DNA of 64,000 nucleotides from CBDEUK01 sp965250225 (GCA_965250225.1 CBDFNQ010000037.1:1-64000), one strand, 5' to 3'. Shown: positions 17,711 through 26,937, counted from the first letter of the stretch. A program made the numbers and translations. Notes: generated by a model not told the origin, from the letters alone.

Positions 17711-18655
17711 TTATTTCCCCTCGTGCTTGACTGTGTGTTCAGACCGATGTGTATCCCGATGCATAAGCTCGTCCATACAGGTCGTGCCGACTTCGACGCA
17801 GCGATTCAATATATTGTGATAAAGACGCTTATCAACATTGCCGTAATAGATCACGGGATGGTTTGTCGTTTGTTTTTCCAGTTCGAGATAGGATGTGCTG
17901 ACAAGTGATCCTCCCGAGACGCGTAGTTTTTCAATCCAGTTATCGAATCCAACCTCATCCATACCATGAAATTTGAAACGCATCCCTGAAAAACCATGGC
18001 CACTGTAGTTGCCAGAAAAGCCATCGTATACACCTTCTTCGTTGATTACTGCGTGCAGTTTTGTTTCCATACCCGACATTGCGTAAATCTGCCCGGCGAG
18101 CGCGGGAATATAGAGTGAGTTCATCACAGAACCCGAAGTAATCTTGAACTGGATCGGCCGGTCGACCGGTGCCGCGACCTCATTGACCGTCGCAACACCC
18201 TGCTCGGGATAGAGGAACAACCACTTCCAGTCCAGTGCTACCGCCTCGATGACGAGGGTGTCGATATTTTCAGGAACGGGTACGTCTGCACTGATCTGGC
18301 GGATCGGCATATAAGGATCCAGCCGATGGGTAGCAACGAAAGTAATTCCACTGAGCACCAGGATTATTATTAGCGGTGCCGTCCAGACAACGGTCTCGAC
18401 CGTGGGCGAGTGGTGCCAATCAGGATCGTATTCGGCGTTGCGGCTCGACGCGCGATATTTCCAGGCAAACAGGATAGTCAGGATAATCACCGGTACGATG
18501 ACGATCAACATCAGTAGGGTGGAGATGGTGATCAGGAACGCCTGCTGTTTCGCAATGTCGCCAGATGGATTCATCACTACCCAGTTGCAACCGGACAGTG
18601 TAAGTGTGTTGACTAGCAATAGTAGGCTGGTGACTAACCGATTTTTTATCCCCAT
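17711..18655 (-). CDS. cyoA: Cytochrome o ubiquinol oxidase subunit II (lipoprotein)
   Basis: CyoA is the quinol-oxidase subunit II, which keeps the cupredoxin fold but lacks the CuA ligands. The 314-residue protein has a lipoprotein signal (LLLLVNTLTLSGC), two membrane helices (about 40-65 and 85-105) and a periplasmic cupredoxin domain with VALDWKWLFLYPEQGVAT and SGNYSGHGFSGMRF. The CuA Cys pair is absent, as expected for a quinol oxidase. It is the first gene of the cyoABCD-SURF1 transcript. Confidence 0.95.
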   Translation of the reverse strand: MGIKNRLVTSLLLLVNTLTLSGCNWVVMNPSGDIAKQQAFLITISTLLMLIVIVPVIILTILFAWKYRASSRNAEYDPDWHHSPTVETVVWTAPLIIILVLSGITFVATHRLDPYMPIRQISADVPVPENIDTLVIEAVALDWKWLFLYPEQGVATVNEVAAPVDRPIQFKITSGSVMNSLYIPALAGQIYAMSGMETKLHAVINEEGVYDGFSGNYSGHGFSGMRFKFHGMDEVGFDNWIEKLRVSGGSLVSTSYLELEKQTTNHPVIYYGNVDKRLYHNILNRCVEVGTTCMDELMHRDTHRSEHTVKHEGK

Positions 18656-19083
18656 ATTATTATTCTCAAGAACTCCTATAGTCTCAGCTAGTTCGGTTCT
18701 AATTTCACTCTAGCGTCAGCCCTGTGCCAGATGCGTCGGTTTTTTAATTAACGTAAGGCTACAATGATACGATAAGGAATTCTAACATGACTTAAACACA
18801 CGCGACCAAATAAAAATTGACTTTTGATTATTGAGCCAATGTTATAAAGTATCGTAGTCCGATTACAGCTTTGATGCATATGTTGATTGCAAATAAATAT
18901 AGGCGGATGATAAAACCGCATCTAATTGCAAACCGGACAAATCGTGTTTGAGAAAGCAGTATTTAAATATTCGCACCGAGAATCGGCATTTACCGTTGTA
19001 CCTGTGTACGCTGCTTATTAGGGTCTGGCGTGCGAATGACTAGTACAGGGCTTGGTTGAATTCACAGGTCAGGAGTCATAGCA
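18656..19083. promoter_or_regulatory. Divergent intergenic region between cyoA and the MFS gene
   Basis: This 428-base region must carry the promoters of both cyo and MFS units. A possible sigma-70 -35 hexamer TTGACT lies at about 18817 with AT-rich DNA (GTTATAAAGT) 20 or so bases on, but the spacing is not ideal. No coding frame or repeat was recognised. AGGAG at 19071-19075 is the ribosome binding site of the MFS gene. Confidence 0.4.
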
Positions 19084-20382
19084 TTGAATATGAATATAAG
19101 TACAGCGAATCAGGATTTGCCACCAGCAGACGCTGATATCATGCACCCTGACCAGATAGTCGCGACCGTCATCATGACCCGCATTTCTGAATATTTCGGT
19201 TTTTTCGTTTTTGCCATTGCCTGTGCGCTGGTATTCCCCAAAGTATTTTTTTCGAACTACGACCTGATTCCCGCTACGTTGATGTCCTTCAGTGTATTTT
19301 CGCTGGCTTTCATCTCGCGTGGTTTTGCGCGATTGATATTCGTGCCCCTCGAAAAACGGGTCGGCCGTGCCGCCAGGGTGACGGCGGCGATGTTCTTGCT
19401 CGGCGGTTCAACAATTTTCGTCGGTTTCATACCGAGCTACGCTGACATCGGCATTGTCGCGCCTATATTACTCTGCGTCACGCGTATCGGTCAGGGCCTC
19501 GGTTCCGGCGGCGTGCCGGAAGGCTTGCCGATTATCATGATGCTGAATGCACCAGAGCACAAAAAAAGCTGGTATGCAATGGTACCGCAGCTCGGCGGCC
19601 CCATCGGATTTGCCATCGCGGCATCGATTTTTTATGTGCTGACCAATTACCTGACCCCAGAGGAATTCATCGACTGGGGCTGGCGATTCCCGTTCATGGT
19701 CGTATTGTCGCTGCAAGTGGTCGCACTGTTTACGCGTCTGCGTCTGATCGATACCCCGGAATACGAAAATGCGGTCAGCCATCACTATCTGCAAGGTAGC
19801 CCGGCGCGGGAGGTCTTGAAAAACCACTGGCCGCAGGTCATTCTCGGAGCCTATTTATCGCTCGCCTCCTTTGCACTGTTTCACATAGTCACCATCTTCC
19901 TGCTGGGTTACATCAAGCTATTCCCAGTGTTGTCGGTTCCCGATCTGTTGCTCATGCAAACGGTCGGTGCCGTCCTGGCAATATTTACCTGTGTCCTGTC
20001 GGGTTTGTTGGCAGATCACTTCGGTCGCCGACGTTTCCTGATCGTGGTCACAGCGATGGTCGGCGTGCTGAGTTTTTTCATCGGCACTTTGCAGGATAAT
20101 GCCTGGCTCTTCGTGCTGTTCGGTTTCGGCTTGCTCGGCCTGTGCTTTGGCCAATCAAGCGGCACGCTGCCGCACCGGTTTGAACGGGAATACCGTTTCA
20201 CTGGTGTAGCATTGAGCACCGATCTTGGATGGCTGTTCGGGGCGGCCTTCGCGCCGATCATCGCCCTCAGCCTGACGGTCTGGTTCGGAGTCGAATTCGC
20301 GGGCTATTATCTACTGTCGGGTGTGGTCGCGACACTGATTGCACTTTTCATTGCCCAACGCACGCACAGCAGCAGCGACTGA
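19084..20382 (+). CDS. MFS transporter
   Basis: A 432-residue major facilitator superfamily protein with about 12 hydrophobic segments in two halves. MFS loop motifs are visible after helix 2 (RGFARLIFVPLEKRVGRAARV) and in the second half (GLLADHFGRRRFLIVV). The LGGSTIFVGFIPSYADIGIVAP region resembles metabolite-proton symporters, but the substrate is unknown. The TTG at 19084 is preferred as start because AGGAG lies 8 bases upstream; an ATG at 19090 is the alternative. It is divergent from cyoA and shares the cassette's higher G+C. Confidence 0.88.
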   Translation: MNMNISTANQDLPPADADIMHPDQIVATVIMTRISEYFGFFVFAIACALVFPKVFFSNYDLIPATLMSFSVFSLAFISRGFARLIFVPLEKRVGRAARVTAAMFLLGGSTIFVGFIPSYADIGIVAPILLCVTRIGQGLGSGGVPEGLPIIMMLNAPEHKKSWYAMVPQLGGPIGFAIAASIFYVLTNYLTPEEFIDWGWRFPFMVVLSLQVVALFTRLRLIDTPEYENAVSHHYLQGSPAREVLKNHWPQVILGAYLSLASFALFHIVTIFLLGYIKLFPVLSVPDLLLMQTVGAVLAIFTCVLSGLLADHFGRRRFLIVVTAMVGVLSFFIGTLQDNAWLFVLFGFGLLGLCFGQSSGTLPHRFEREYRFTGVALSTDLGWLFGAAFAPIIALSLTVWFGVEFAGYYLLSGVVATLIALFIAQRTHSSSD

Positions 20383-20443
20383 ATGTATATCCTGAATCTT
20401 TTTCTCTAACCGCAGACTTATTTCTCTAAAATTATTACATATA

Positions 20444-20483
20444 CCAAAATAATTTTAGATTTTCTATTCAGACTATCTCATAA
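20444..20483. repeat. Segment resembling the region upstream of the glycine-rich gene
   Basis: About 40 bases resemble 12173-12213 (roughly 33 of 41 positions agree by eye). It is followed by a terminator, like the other copy. It may be part of a larger, partly deleted duplication. AT-rich composition raises the chance of coincidence. Confidence 0.35.
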
Positions 20484-20485
20484 AT

Positions 20486-20513
20486 AAAAAAGCATCTATC
20501 AAGATGCTTTTTT
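20486..20513 (+). terminator. Rho-independent terminator at the right end of the cyo cassette
   Basis: A GCATC/GATGC stem with a TATCAA loop, flanked by six A on one side and six T on the other, so it can work in both directions. It lies about 100 bases after the MFS stop and just before the right-hand direct repeat. Confidence 0.85.
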
Positions 20514-20542
20514 ATAACTCTAATAGTTTCAGGGACCTCTAT

Positions 20543-21008
20543 CCCAGACTGGGAAAATTAAGCCATCTACCTTCATCGTTACTCACTGTTATAGTTTCCT
20601 GTAAATTTATAAATTTGAAAAAGAGCCCTTTGCCACAAATTAGCTGTATGTATGTTTACATCGCGAGTAAATTATTGAGATTTCGGAAAGTCTTATCTTT
20701 TGGTATATTCATCTTGAAATATTGACCATTATTCCAGTAAATTTTCCAGGCATTTTTATTTTTTTTGGATGTCAATATCCGGTATTGATCATCGACGATC
20801 TCCATTGCTGTACAGTTCTCCAATGCTATGGCGATGCCCTGGGTATTTTTCATCATGGTCTTTAAACCCGGCTGCCGATGTTTTTCAGTATCGTAGTGTG
20901 GGCATAGCAACAAATCTGCATAATTCAAACCTTTTACACGAATCAGTGAATTGTCATGGTCATTACTGAATTTTTTTGAATCGCTATTGCCCTGACGAAA
21001 CCAGCAAA
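20543..21008. repeat. Right copy of the ~0.48 kb diverged direct repeat flanking the cyo cassette
   Basis: This copy matches 13400-13886. It contains a dead 5' end of the cytochrome gene (GTG in place of ATG, then SNDEGRWLNFPSLG and a stop), the intergenic stretch and the real 3' half of the intact peptidase gene. The homology stops at about 21008, inside the peptidase gene. Confidence 0.88.
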
Positions 21009-21414
21009 TGGCGCCCGCACTCAGGCCACACAAAACCGCACCTTGCCTTCGTACTTTATCTAATAATTTATCAATCCCTAATCGGTGCCAGAGCTTCATC
21101 ATTCGCAAAGTGTTTCCACCACCTACATAAATAATATCAGCCGATAAAATCTTTTCTCTTATGCCTTTCAGTGAAGGTCGATCCTTGAACAACAATAAAT
21201 TTTCAACCTGACAAGAAAGTCGATCACTGTATAAACGCTCTATGGCCTGGCAATATTCCAGATCATCTTCACTGGCGGTAGGAATAAATAACAATTTTGG
21301 TGTTTTCTTTTTTGATCTTTTAACGATAGCACGATCGATGGACAGAGTTTGTGGTTCTCGATGAAAAGGAACCATGATCCGCCCACCACCGATAGCAATA
21401 ATATTCCGTTTCAC
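20656..21414 (-). CDS. Peptidase S51-type (class I glutamine amidotransferase-like) protein
   Basis: A 252-residue protein of the dipeptidase E/cyanophycinase-like S51 group, serine peptidases with a class I amidotransferase-like fold. Visible motifs are IIYVGGGNTLRMM, the nucleophile elbow AVLCGLSAGAICWF (Ser at about 133) and DLLLCPHYDTEKHRQ, which supplies the His region. The substrate cannot be read out. Its start overlaps the djlA stop by 4 bases, so it is translationally coupled to djlA. Its 3' half is duplicated at 13534-13886. Confidence 0.9.
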   Translation of the reverse strand: MKRNIIAIGGGRIMVPFHREPQTLSIDRAIVKRSKKKTPKLLFIPTASEDDLEYCQAIERLYSDRLSCQVENLLLFKDRPSLKGIREKILSADIIYVGGGNTLRMMKLWHRLGIDKLLDKVRRQGAVLCGLSAGAICWFRQGNSDSKKFSNDHDNSLIRVKGLNYADLLLCPHYDTEKHRQPGLKTMMKNTQGIAIALENCTAMEIVDDQYRILTSKKNKNAWKIYWNNGQYFKMNIPKDKTFRNLNNLLAM

Positions 21415-22199
21415 TTCAAACCCCGTTGTTCTTTTATCGTCTCATAGGCCTGTTTTATCTCGTGGGTTCTTTGTGCAGCCATTTTCATCATTTCTTCCGG
21501 CAAACCTTTTGCCACCAGTTTATCCGGGTGATGTTGACTCATAAGCCGTCGATAGGCTTTTTTCACCTCGGCATCCGTTGAATTTTTATCCACATTTAAA
21601 ATGGAATACGCATCTTTAACCGTTGGTCCTGCTTGTGGACTTATTCCACCCGCATTAAATCGTGCCTGGATCATGGACTCCAGTTGGTTATATTGAGCGC
21701 GGGAAAATCCAATCAGGGAACTGACTTTTAATAACAGTTCTTTTTCCTTTGGATGCATAACCCCATCGGCATAAGCAGCCATGATCTCGATTTCCATAAA
21801 CATGCGCCTTAGATTCATTTGCAGACCAAGCTCATGGTTAAACTGCAGCAACACATCTTCCAGAGGAAAATCTTTGTTCTTACCCTGATTAAACAAAGCC
21901 ATGGCCGTCTTACGTTGCTCTTGATTTAAATCCATTTGATCCATGATTTGTTTAGCCAGGGCGATCTCATCTTCACTAACGCGACCATCAGCCTTACTGA
22001 CATGCCCCATAACGGAAAAAGTTGCCGTATAAAACGCCGTTTGAATGCGTTCTCGTGAACCGTTCGAACGTGTCGTGCCGCCTATAAATTCAGAACCTTT
22101 ATCAATATTATGTCCAAGCGCTGCGCCCAAAGCAGCCCCTAATGGACCACCCATCATGAATCCCACCGTACCGCCTATGATCTTGCCCCACCAACTCAT
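21411..22199 (-). CDS. djlA: DnaJ-like membrane chaperone DjlA
   Basis: DjlA is an inner-membrane type III J-domain co-chaperone that activates DnaK. The 262-residue protein has an N-terminal glycine-rich membrane segment (GGTVGFMMGGPLGAALGAALG), a central TerB-like helical domain (about 55-180, with SKADGRVSEDEI and YADGVMHPKEKELL) and a C-terminal J domain ending the protein. The J domain has the HPD motif in MSQHHPDKLVAKG. The gene is complete and at the head of the djlA-peptidase pair. Confidence 0.95.
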   Translation of the reverse strand: MSWWGKIIGGTVGFMMGGPLGAALGAALGHNIDKGSEFIGGTTRSNGSRERIQTAFYTATFSVMGHVSKADGRVSEDEIALAKQIMDQMDLNQEQRKTAMALFNQGKNKDFPLEDVLLQFNHELGLQMNLRRMFMEIEIMAAYADGVMHPKEKELLLKVSSLIGFSRAQYNQLESMIQARFNAGGISPQAGPTVKDAYSILNVDKNSTDAEVKKAYRRLMSQHHPDKLVAKGLPEEMMKMAAQRTHEIKQAYETIKEQRGLK

Positions 22200-22352
22200 T
22201 TATTTATCCTCATAGTTTCTATTTAATTTTACCTAACCCTTGCTTCAATACTGCCAGTTATAAGCCTTGTTTATATAGACATTCACTCCAATAACATTAC
22301 TCAGGTATACTGCGATTAAATATTTCACGAATTAAAATTTGAAAGAAACACT

Positions 22353-23604
22353 ATGCCCTCAAACAAAGTATATAAATTAATTGTCGGCTTTGTCCTAACT
22401 CTCACCATATCTAACATTGCATTATCTCAGAAGCTGGAAAACACTGCTCCTGTTGATATAGATTATTTAACTTTTTCCCGGGGTGCAATACCACTATCTG
22501 TTTCTGGTGATGGGGAAAAATTGAAAACAGGATTTGAACATGCTCTTGCGGCAATCGACGGCAATCCTGGCTCCTATGGTCTTATGCTTAAGCCTGGCGG
22601 CCCTGAAACTTCAATAGAATTTCTGTATGAGTTGCCTGCCCTGACAAACTTTTCAAACTTTGCAATTCCAGACATCAGCGAAACCCCGAGTCCTTCACAA
22701 ACCTTCATTGCGACGGTAGAAATTTTTGGGTCAAACCAAAGCGCAGATGAGGCATTTGATCTGTTAGCAACGTCAACCTTACAAACCCATACTGAAAAAA
22801 ACCAGATAACGAATATTCCTGTTACAGATAATACACCGGTAAGATGGGTAAAAGTTGTGCTGTCCGGAGGAATCAATATTCTCACAGAAAAAACATTTTT
22901 CGAGTTTAGTGAGATTATTGGTAACGGAAACCAGGAACCTGTTGAGTTGATTGATCGATTTAGCGGAATATGGAAGGGGCGGGGTGTACTAATGGAATTA
23001 AGCCTGGACAACACATTGGTAACGGGTTGTTATGACCACACGGGCGATCTAACCGGGGCGGTAGCGGGACATGTTCTGACAGCTTCCGGTATTGACCGAC
23101 ACGATGGTACATTAAGTACATTTGTATTGACTGTGACACCTGATGGGGTGCTTCGTGGTGTTCGTTCAAGCAATGGCGGACCATTTAGGATTTACACTGA
23201 GGATACCGCACTAGATGGCACCGAGACCAAATGCTTCACACCAGAGGCACCCCCTCTGGGATGTGGTTCTATCGTTTATGGTATTAATTTTGATTATGAT
23301 TCTGCTGTCATCAAATCAGAATCTGGTAAGACTCTTTCGGAATTGTTTTCAGGGCTTGAACAATCACAAAATTCATCAATCATAATAGAAGGACACACAT
23401 CAAGTGAAGGTTCTGATAGTTACAATCAGGATTTATCCTGAGCGTCGCGCACAATCCTTAGTAGACACGCTAGTAAGTAAAGGCATATCCAATGAAAGGA
23501 TCTCTGCCCTGGGAAAGGATGAGGCTAATCCCATTTCTGATAACAAAGATGACGCTGGGCGCTCTCTTAATCGGCGCGTTGAGGTTGTTTGTGCATCTGA
23601 CTAG
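22353..23604 (+). pseudogene. OmpA-domain outer-membrane protein with a +1 frameshift
   Basis: The first frame (22353-23441) has a signal peptide (VGFVLTLTISNIALS), an uncharacterised N-terminal part of about 300 residues and the start of an OmpA domain (GINFDYDSAVIKSESG, IIIEGHTSSEGSD). It stops right after YNQDLS. Removing one T at about 23439 joins it in frame to ERRAQSLVDTLVSKGI and on to SLNRRVEV, a complete peptidoglycan-binding OmpA C-terminus. So the gene is either recently broken or carries a sequencing error. The intact protein would be about 415 residues and anchored to peptidoglycan. Confidence 0.88.
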
Positions 23605-23672
23605 TTTTTTTTGCATTAATACCTCTATTCTTATTTATCCAAACTTAAAATAATTATTTAACGGAACAGACA

Positions 23673-24503
23673 ATGGTAAAAAAGAACAAAAAGAATAACG
23701 GGCCGAGCATGGCCGAACGAGCAGATAAACACATTCTTTATCAAGAGTCTGTTCAATGTGTTGAATCTGAAATTGATTTCATTGACGAAACATACAAAGA
23801 CCTGCGCGGCAAACACGCTATTACATTACGTGAAGATTTCTGTGGCACCATGAATACCTCCTGTGAATGGGTAAAGAGACGCGATAGCAATATGGCTCAT
23901 TGTGTTGATCTCGATAAAGACGTACTGGAATGGGGCACAAAGAATAATCTTGCAAAGTTATCAGCAGAACAACAAAAGCGCATTCACATTCACAACGCAA
24001 ATGTGTTGAATGTAAAAATAGAACCGGTCGATGCTTTGCTGGCAATGAACTTCAGTTACTGGATTTTTCAGGAAAGAAAAACCATAAAACAATACTTCAA
24101 CAGAATTTATAAAAGCTGCCTCAAAGATGACGGCATATTATTTCTCGATTTCTATGGTGGTTACGAGGCGTATCAGGAACTGGAAGAAAAAACCCGACAT
24201 AAGGCCAAAGGGTTTACCTACGTCTGGGATCAGTCAAAATATAATCCGATCACAGGTGAGTGCACCAACTATATCCATTTCAATTTTAAAGATGGATCAA
24301 AAATGAAAAAGGCCTTCACTTATACCTGGCGAATCTGGACACTACCCGAGATACTCGACATCCTTGAAGAATGTCATTTCAAAGCAACTGTTTATTGGGA
24401 AGGCACGGGAGATGACGATGAAGGCAATGGGATTTTTGAACCAACGATGCAGGGTGAAGCTGATGCCGGCTGGATTGCTTACATTGTCTGTGAACGTAAA
24501 TAA
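23673..24503 (+). CDS. Class I SAM-dependent methyltransferase
   Basis: A 276-residue cytoplasmic protein with a Rossmann-type SAM-binding pattern: LREDFCGTMNTSCEWVKR in place of the usual glycine-rich loop, an acidic end of strand two (HCVDLDKDVLEWG), VDALLAMNFSYWIF and DGILFLDFYGGYEAYQ. The target is unknown. The basic N-terminus (MVKKNKKNNG) might bind nucleic acid, but that is speculative. It stands alone, 68 bases after the OmpA-domain gene. Confidence 0.85.
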   Translation: MVKKNKKNNGPSMAERADKHILYQESVQCVESEIDFIDETYKDLRGKHAITLREDFCGTMNTSCEWVKRRDSNMAHCVDLDKDVLEWGTKNNLAKLSAEQQKRIHIHNANVLNVKIEPVDALLAMNFSYWIFQERKTIKQYFNRIYKSCLKDDGILFLDFYGGYEAYQELEEKTRHKAKGFTYVWDQSKYNPITGECTNYIHFNFKDGSKMKKAFTYTWRIWTLPEILDILEECHFKATVYWEGTGDDDEGNGIFEPTMQGEADAGWIAYIVCERK

Positions 24504-24565
24504 TTTTTAAATGTGTAAAAGAAGCTTTGAAACACAGAGAGACCTACTCCGGCTCCTTATCATAG

Positions 24566-25060
24566 TTACCAATTGATATATCTACATGCACTGCTTGGAT
24601 TATCCTTACTGGAATCTAAAATATCACGCCAAATATTCACATCACTACCAGATAAATATAAATATTCTTCTTCATTGAATATCAATACCGTTTTCAATAC
24701 ATGTGTAGATAAAGGCTTATGATCTTTATTAACACGATAAATTACTATACTTAAATCATCTATTGATATTCTCTCTTGAACTTCCCATTTGATAACATCC
24801 GATACTGTAGGATCAGGTATATATTTAATACCTCCTGTTTTTATGATGCTATTTTCACCATTATTAGGATGATATATTACGCCATCTTCTTCACTATTTT
24901 CATTAAAAATATAATACCCATTTGGTATACATATAAAACCACCAAAAACACGCACTGGTATTTTTGAATGTTCATTTATCAAAAAACCAAACAGAAAAAA
25001 AGATATTAGAAAAAAAATAACCGCCAATTTAGATTTCATATGCATAAGAACAAGTCCCAA
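24566..25060 (-). CDS. Hypothetical protein with N-terminal membrane anchor
   Basis: I do not recognise this 164-residue protein. It has an N-terminal hydrophobic segment (LAVIFFLISFFLFGFLI) that may be a signal peptide or anchor, then a soluble domain with FGGFICIPNGYYIFNENSEED, and a C-terminal YLYLSGSDVNIWRDIL. The start could also be either of two nearby ATG codons (25045, 25039); none has a good ribosome binding site. It is very AT-rich compared with neighbours, a sign of transfer. Confidence 0.6.
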   Translation of the reverse strand: MGLVLMHMKSKLAVIFFLISFFLFGFLINEHSKIPVRVFGGFICIPNGYYIFNENSEEDGVIYHPNNGENSIIKTGGIKYIPDPTVSDVIKWEVQERISIDDLSIVIYRVNKDHKPLSTHVLKTVLIFNEEEYLYLSGSDVNIWRDILDSSKDNPSSACRYINW

Positions 25061-25420
25061 CCAGTACTGCGTGATAAGACATTTAAAACAACCAAAAACC
25101 GAGCGATCCTCGCGAATTTCATAACACCCATCTGATGGGTCAAAATACTAGTGTATCCATTTTTGAACATTCGATACAAATGCTACGCCTTTAAACCCCG
25201 TAAGCCTTACCGAGTGACGAGTACGGCATAGCGAAAAATTACATTGATGTAATTTTTAGCGAAGCGAAACAGGGATGTTTCGTCTGAGCGACGCGTAATG
25301 ACGTGTGAGAAATGAGGACAGCCGCAGGCCAAGGCATTCCGGGGGGAAGGAATTTTCTTGCTGACTTCTTTTTAAAAATAAGTCAGTCGCCTGCAGGCGA
25401 AACCACAAATCCAAGCTAAC
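25061..25420. repeat. Structured intergenic repeat-like region
   Basis: No gene is evident. From about 25195 to 25395 the DNA holds a perfect 11-base dyad (AAAAATTACAT/ATGTAATTTTT, 25234-25257). A GAAAC/GTTTC hairpin follows at about 25265-25282, then a GC-rich stretch. The look is that of a dispersed intergenic repeat of gammaproteobacteria; I could not check copy number. Confidence 0.5.
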
Positions 25421-25517
25421 TTAGATTTCCTTCGGCCTGATTAGATATTCCAGCTCAAGGTGATTCGGCAAAAATTCATCAGCAACATTAAACACAACCA
25501 TAGTCGATGTTGTCATT
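25421..25517 (-). pseudogene. Remnant of the 3' end of sixA
   Basis: The minus strand reads MTTSTMVVFNVADEF and on to EYLIRPKEI with a stop. It aligns with the last 31 residues of the intact SixA at 27462-27965 (MTTSAVAVFNHVDE to RLIRPNEI), with about 21 identical positions. The match begins at the stop codon and ends abruptly at about 25517. It is a displaced tail left downstream of the DUF3179/YHS cargo. Confidence 0.85.
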
Positions 25518-25559
25518 CCGATATAGTCAACGGTCTCTCAAGAATCATATAGATAAAAA

Positions 25560-26937
25560 TTATTGATAAAATTCAGCCTTGCCTAAATAACCACTCCAGG
25601 CAAACCAGTACGCAAGGTGCCCAGGCAAACGTGATAGTTTTTCACCATTAACTCCAATCAATGCCGCTTCAGTAACCCGCCATATTTTTCCATCACTGGT
25701 AATCGTACTCAAGTCCTCATCTTGTTTTTCAAATTTTCGTCCTTCTGAACGATAAGCACGGACAGTACGACTTTCTGTATCGCCAATTATTACCAATTGT
25801 ATAACTCCAACGCGATCATTGATTACCTTGCCACCAGCAAAAGAAGACAAGGGCCAGGCCTTTTCGACACCTGTTATTCGTAGACCAAATATCTGATCTT
25901 TTGGATCGAGCCGTTTGTCATCGGCCAATGCAGGAAACATTAAATCAGGGCTATTAAAATAACGACTATAAGCCTTCCCCGGTGTGTAATCTCTATGGAA
26001 TCCTGTATCCAATGATAATACTTTAGTCTCAGGATGTTGTTTTTTCCATTCACCCCATGTTGTGGTTACGACAGGCAAAACCTTTAACTCTATACCCGAG
26101 TCGGTCAATTCTCCAACAACCGGACGACCCGTAAATTGATTCCATAATGAATGCGTTTCCTGATCATACATAAGTTTATTTGAGCGGTATAAAAACCCGG
26201 AAGAACCAAAAACAAAAGGTATATCTCGTCCTTCAACGCGCGTATCAAATAAAATGCCTGAACCACATAAAGTACAATAGGCTAATGAGACTGGAACACC
26301 GCCAATCACATCATTAAACATCTCATGCCAATCCATAATGCGATAAGGATACGCGCGCAGATCACCATTAATCTCAATACCAAAGACCGGTTCGGAATCC
26401 GTTAAATAATCAGCCTTGCTTGTTTTAATCAATTCAGGATTGGTTAGTGCAGGGATACCATCCTTAACGACACCGCCCCATGCAATTTCTTCCAGGCGAA
26501 TCTCATGCTCTACATTGGGGTAAATGAATTTAGTGAATTTAGGATCAATGCGTGAAAACAATTCTGATTGATACTTTGCAAAACCGGCAAAGGGTTTTAT
26601 TTCAGGATGCGCTTGCTGCCATAACATCCATTTAAACCAATTGTCACCATTATCTTTGCCCGTTAGTGACTTCAATAAACTGGAAACTTCTCCATCTACA
26701 TCACCGACATAACGTAAGGCATAGATTAAAGAAGGAATAACATCCGTATTATTTCGTTGCCGCATCCATTGTAAAGATTGTTTTCGAATTGTATCAGAGC
26801 TCGTTAATAATAACTTGGCATGTACCTGAACATCTTCACTTTTTACAAGTTCTTCTTGTAAATCGAGTTCGGCACTATGAACTGTATTAATTACAAATAA
26901 TAAACCGAGGATTAATTGTTATTTTAAATAAATTCAT
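25560..26937 (-). CDS. DUF3179 domain protein, frameshifted in its signal peptide
   Basis: A DUF3179 protein of unknown function. The domain is recognised by PVSLAYCTLCGSGILFDTRV (Cys-x-x-Cys) and FGSSGFLYRSNKLMYD, with NQFTGRPVVGEL further on. The main frame (to 26765 by ATG) has no good start. Upstream it continues as LILGLLFVINTVHSAELDLQ, a signal-peptide core. The likely ATG at 26937 overlaps the YHS stop as ATGA but is one base out of frame, shifting at about 26911-26920. So the secretion signal is broken, or there is a sequencing error. It is coupled to the YHS gene. Confidence 0.82.

Noticed and set aside
18817..18850. A strong sigma-70 promoter for the cyo or MFS unit.
   Set aside because: TTGACT is present but the nearest TATAAA-like hexamer is about 20 bases away, outside good spacing, and strand assignment is unclear.
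19468..20261. Long minus-strand frames opposite the MFS gene.
   Set aside because: They are products of higher G+C in the MFS gene; composition is Gln/Arg-rich with no recognisable domain.
25061..25420. A CRISPR array or tandem repeat.
   Set aside because: The hairpins are not regularly spaced repeats with spacers, and no cas genes are in the window.
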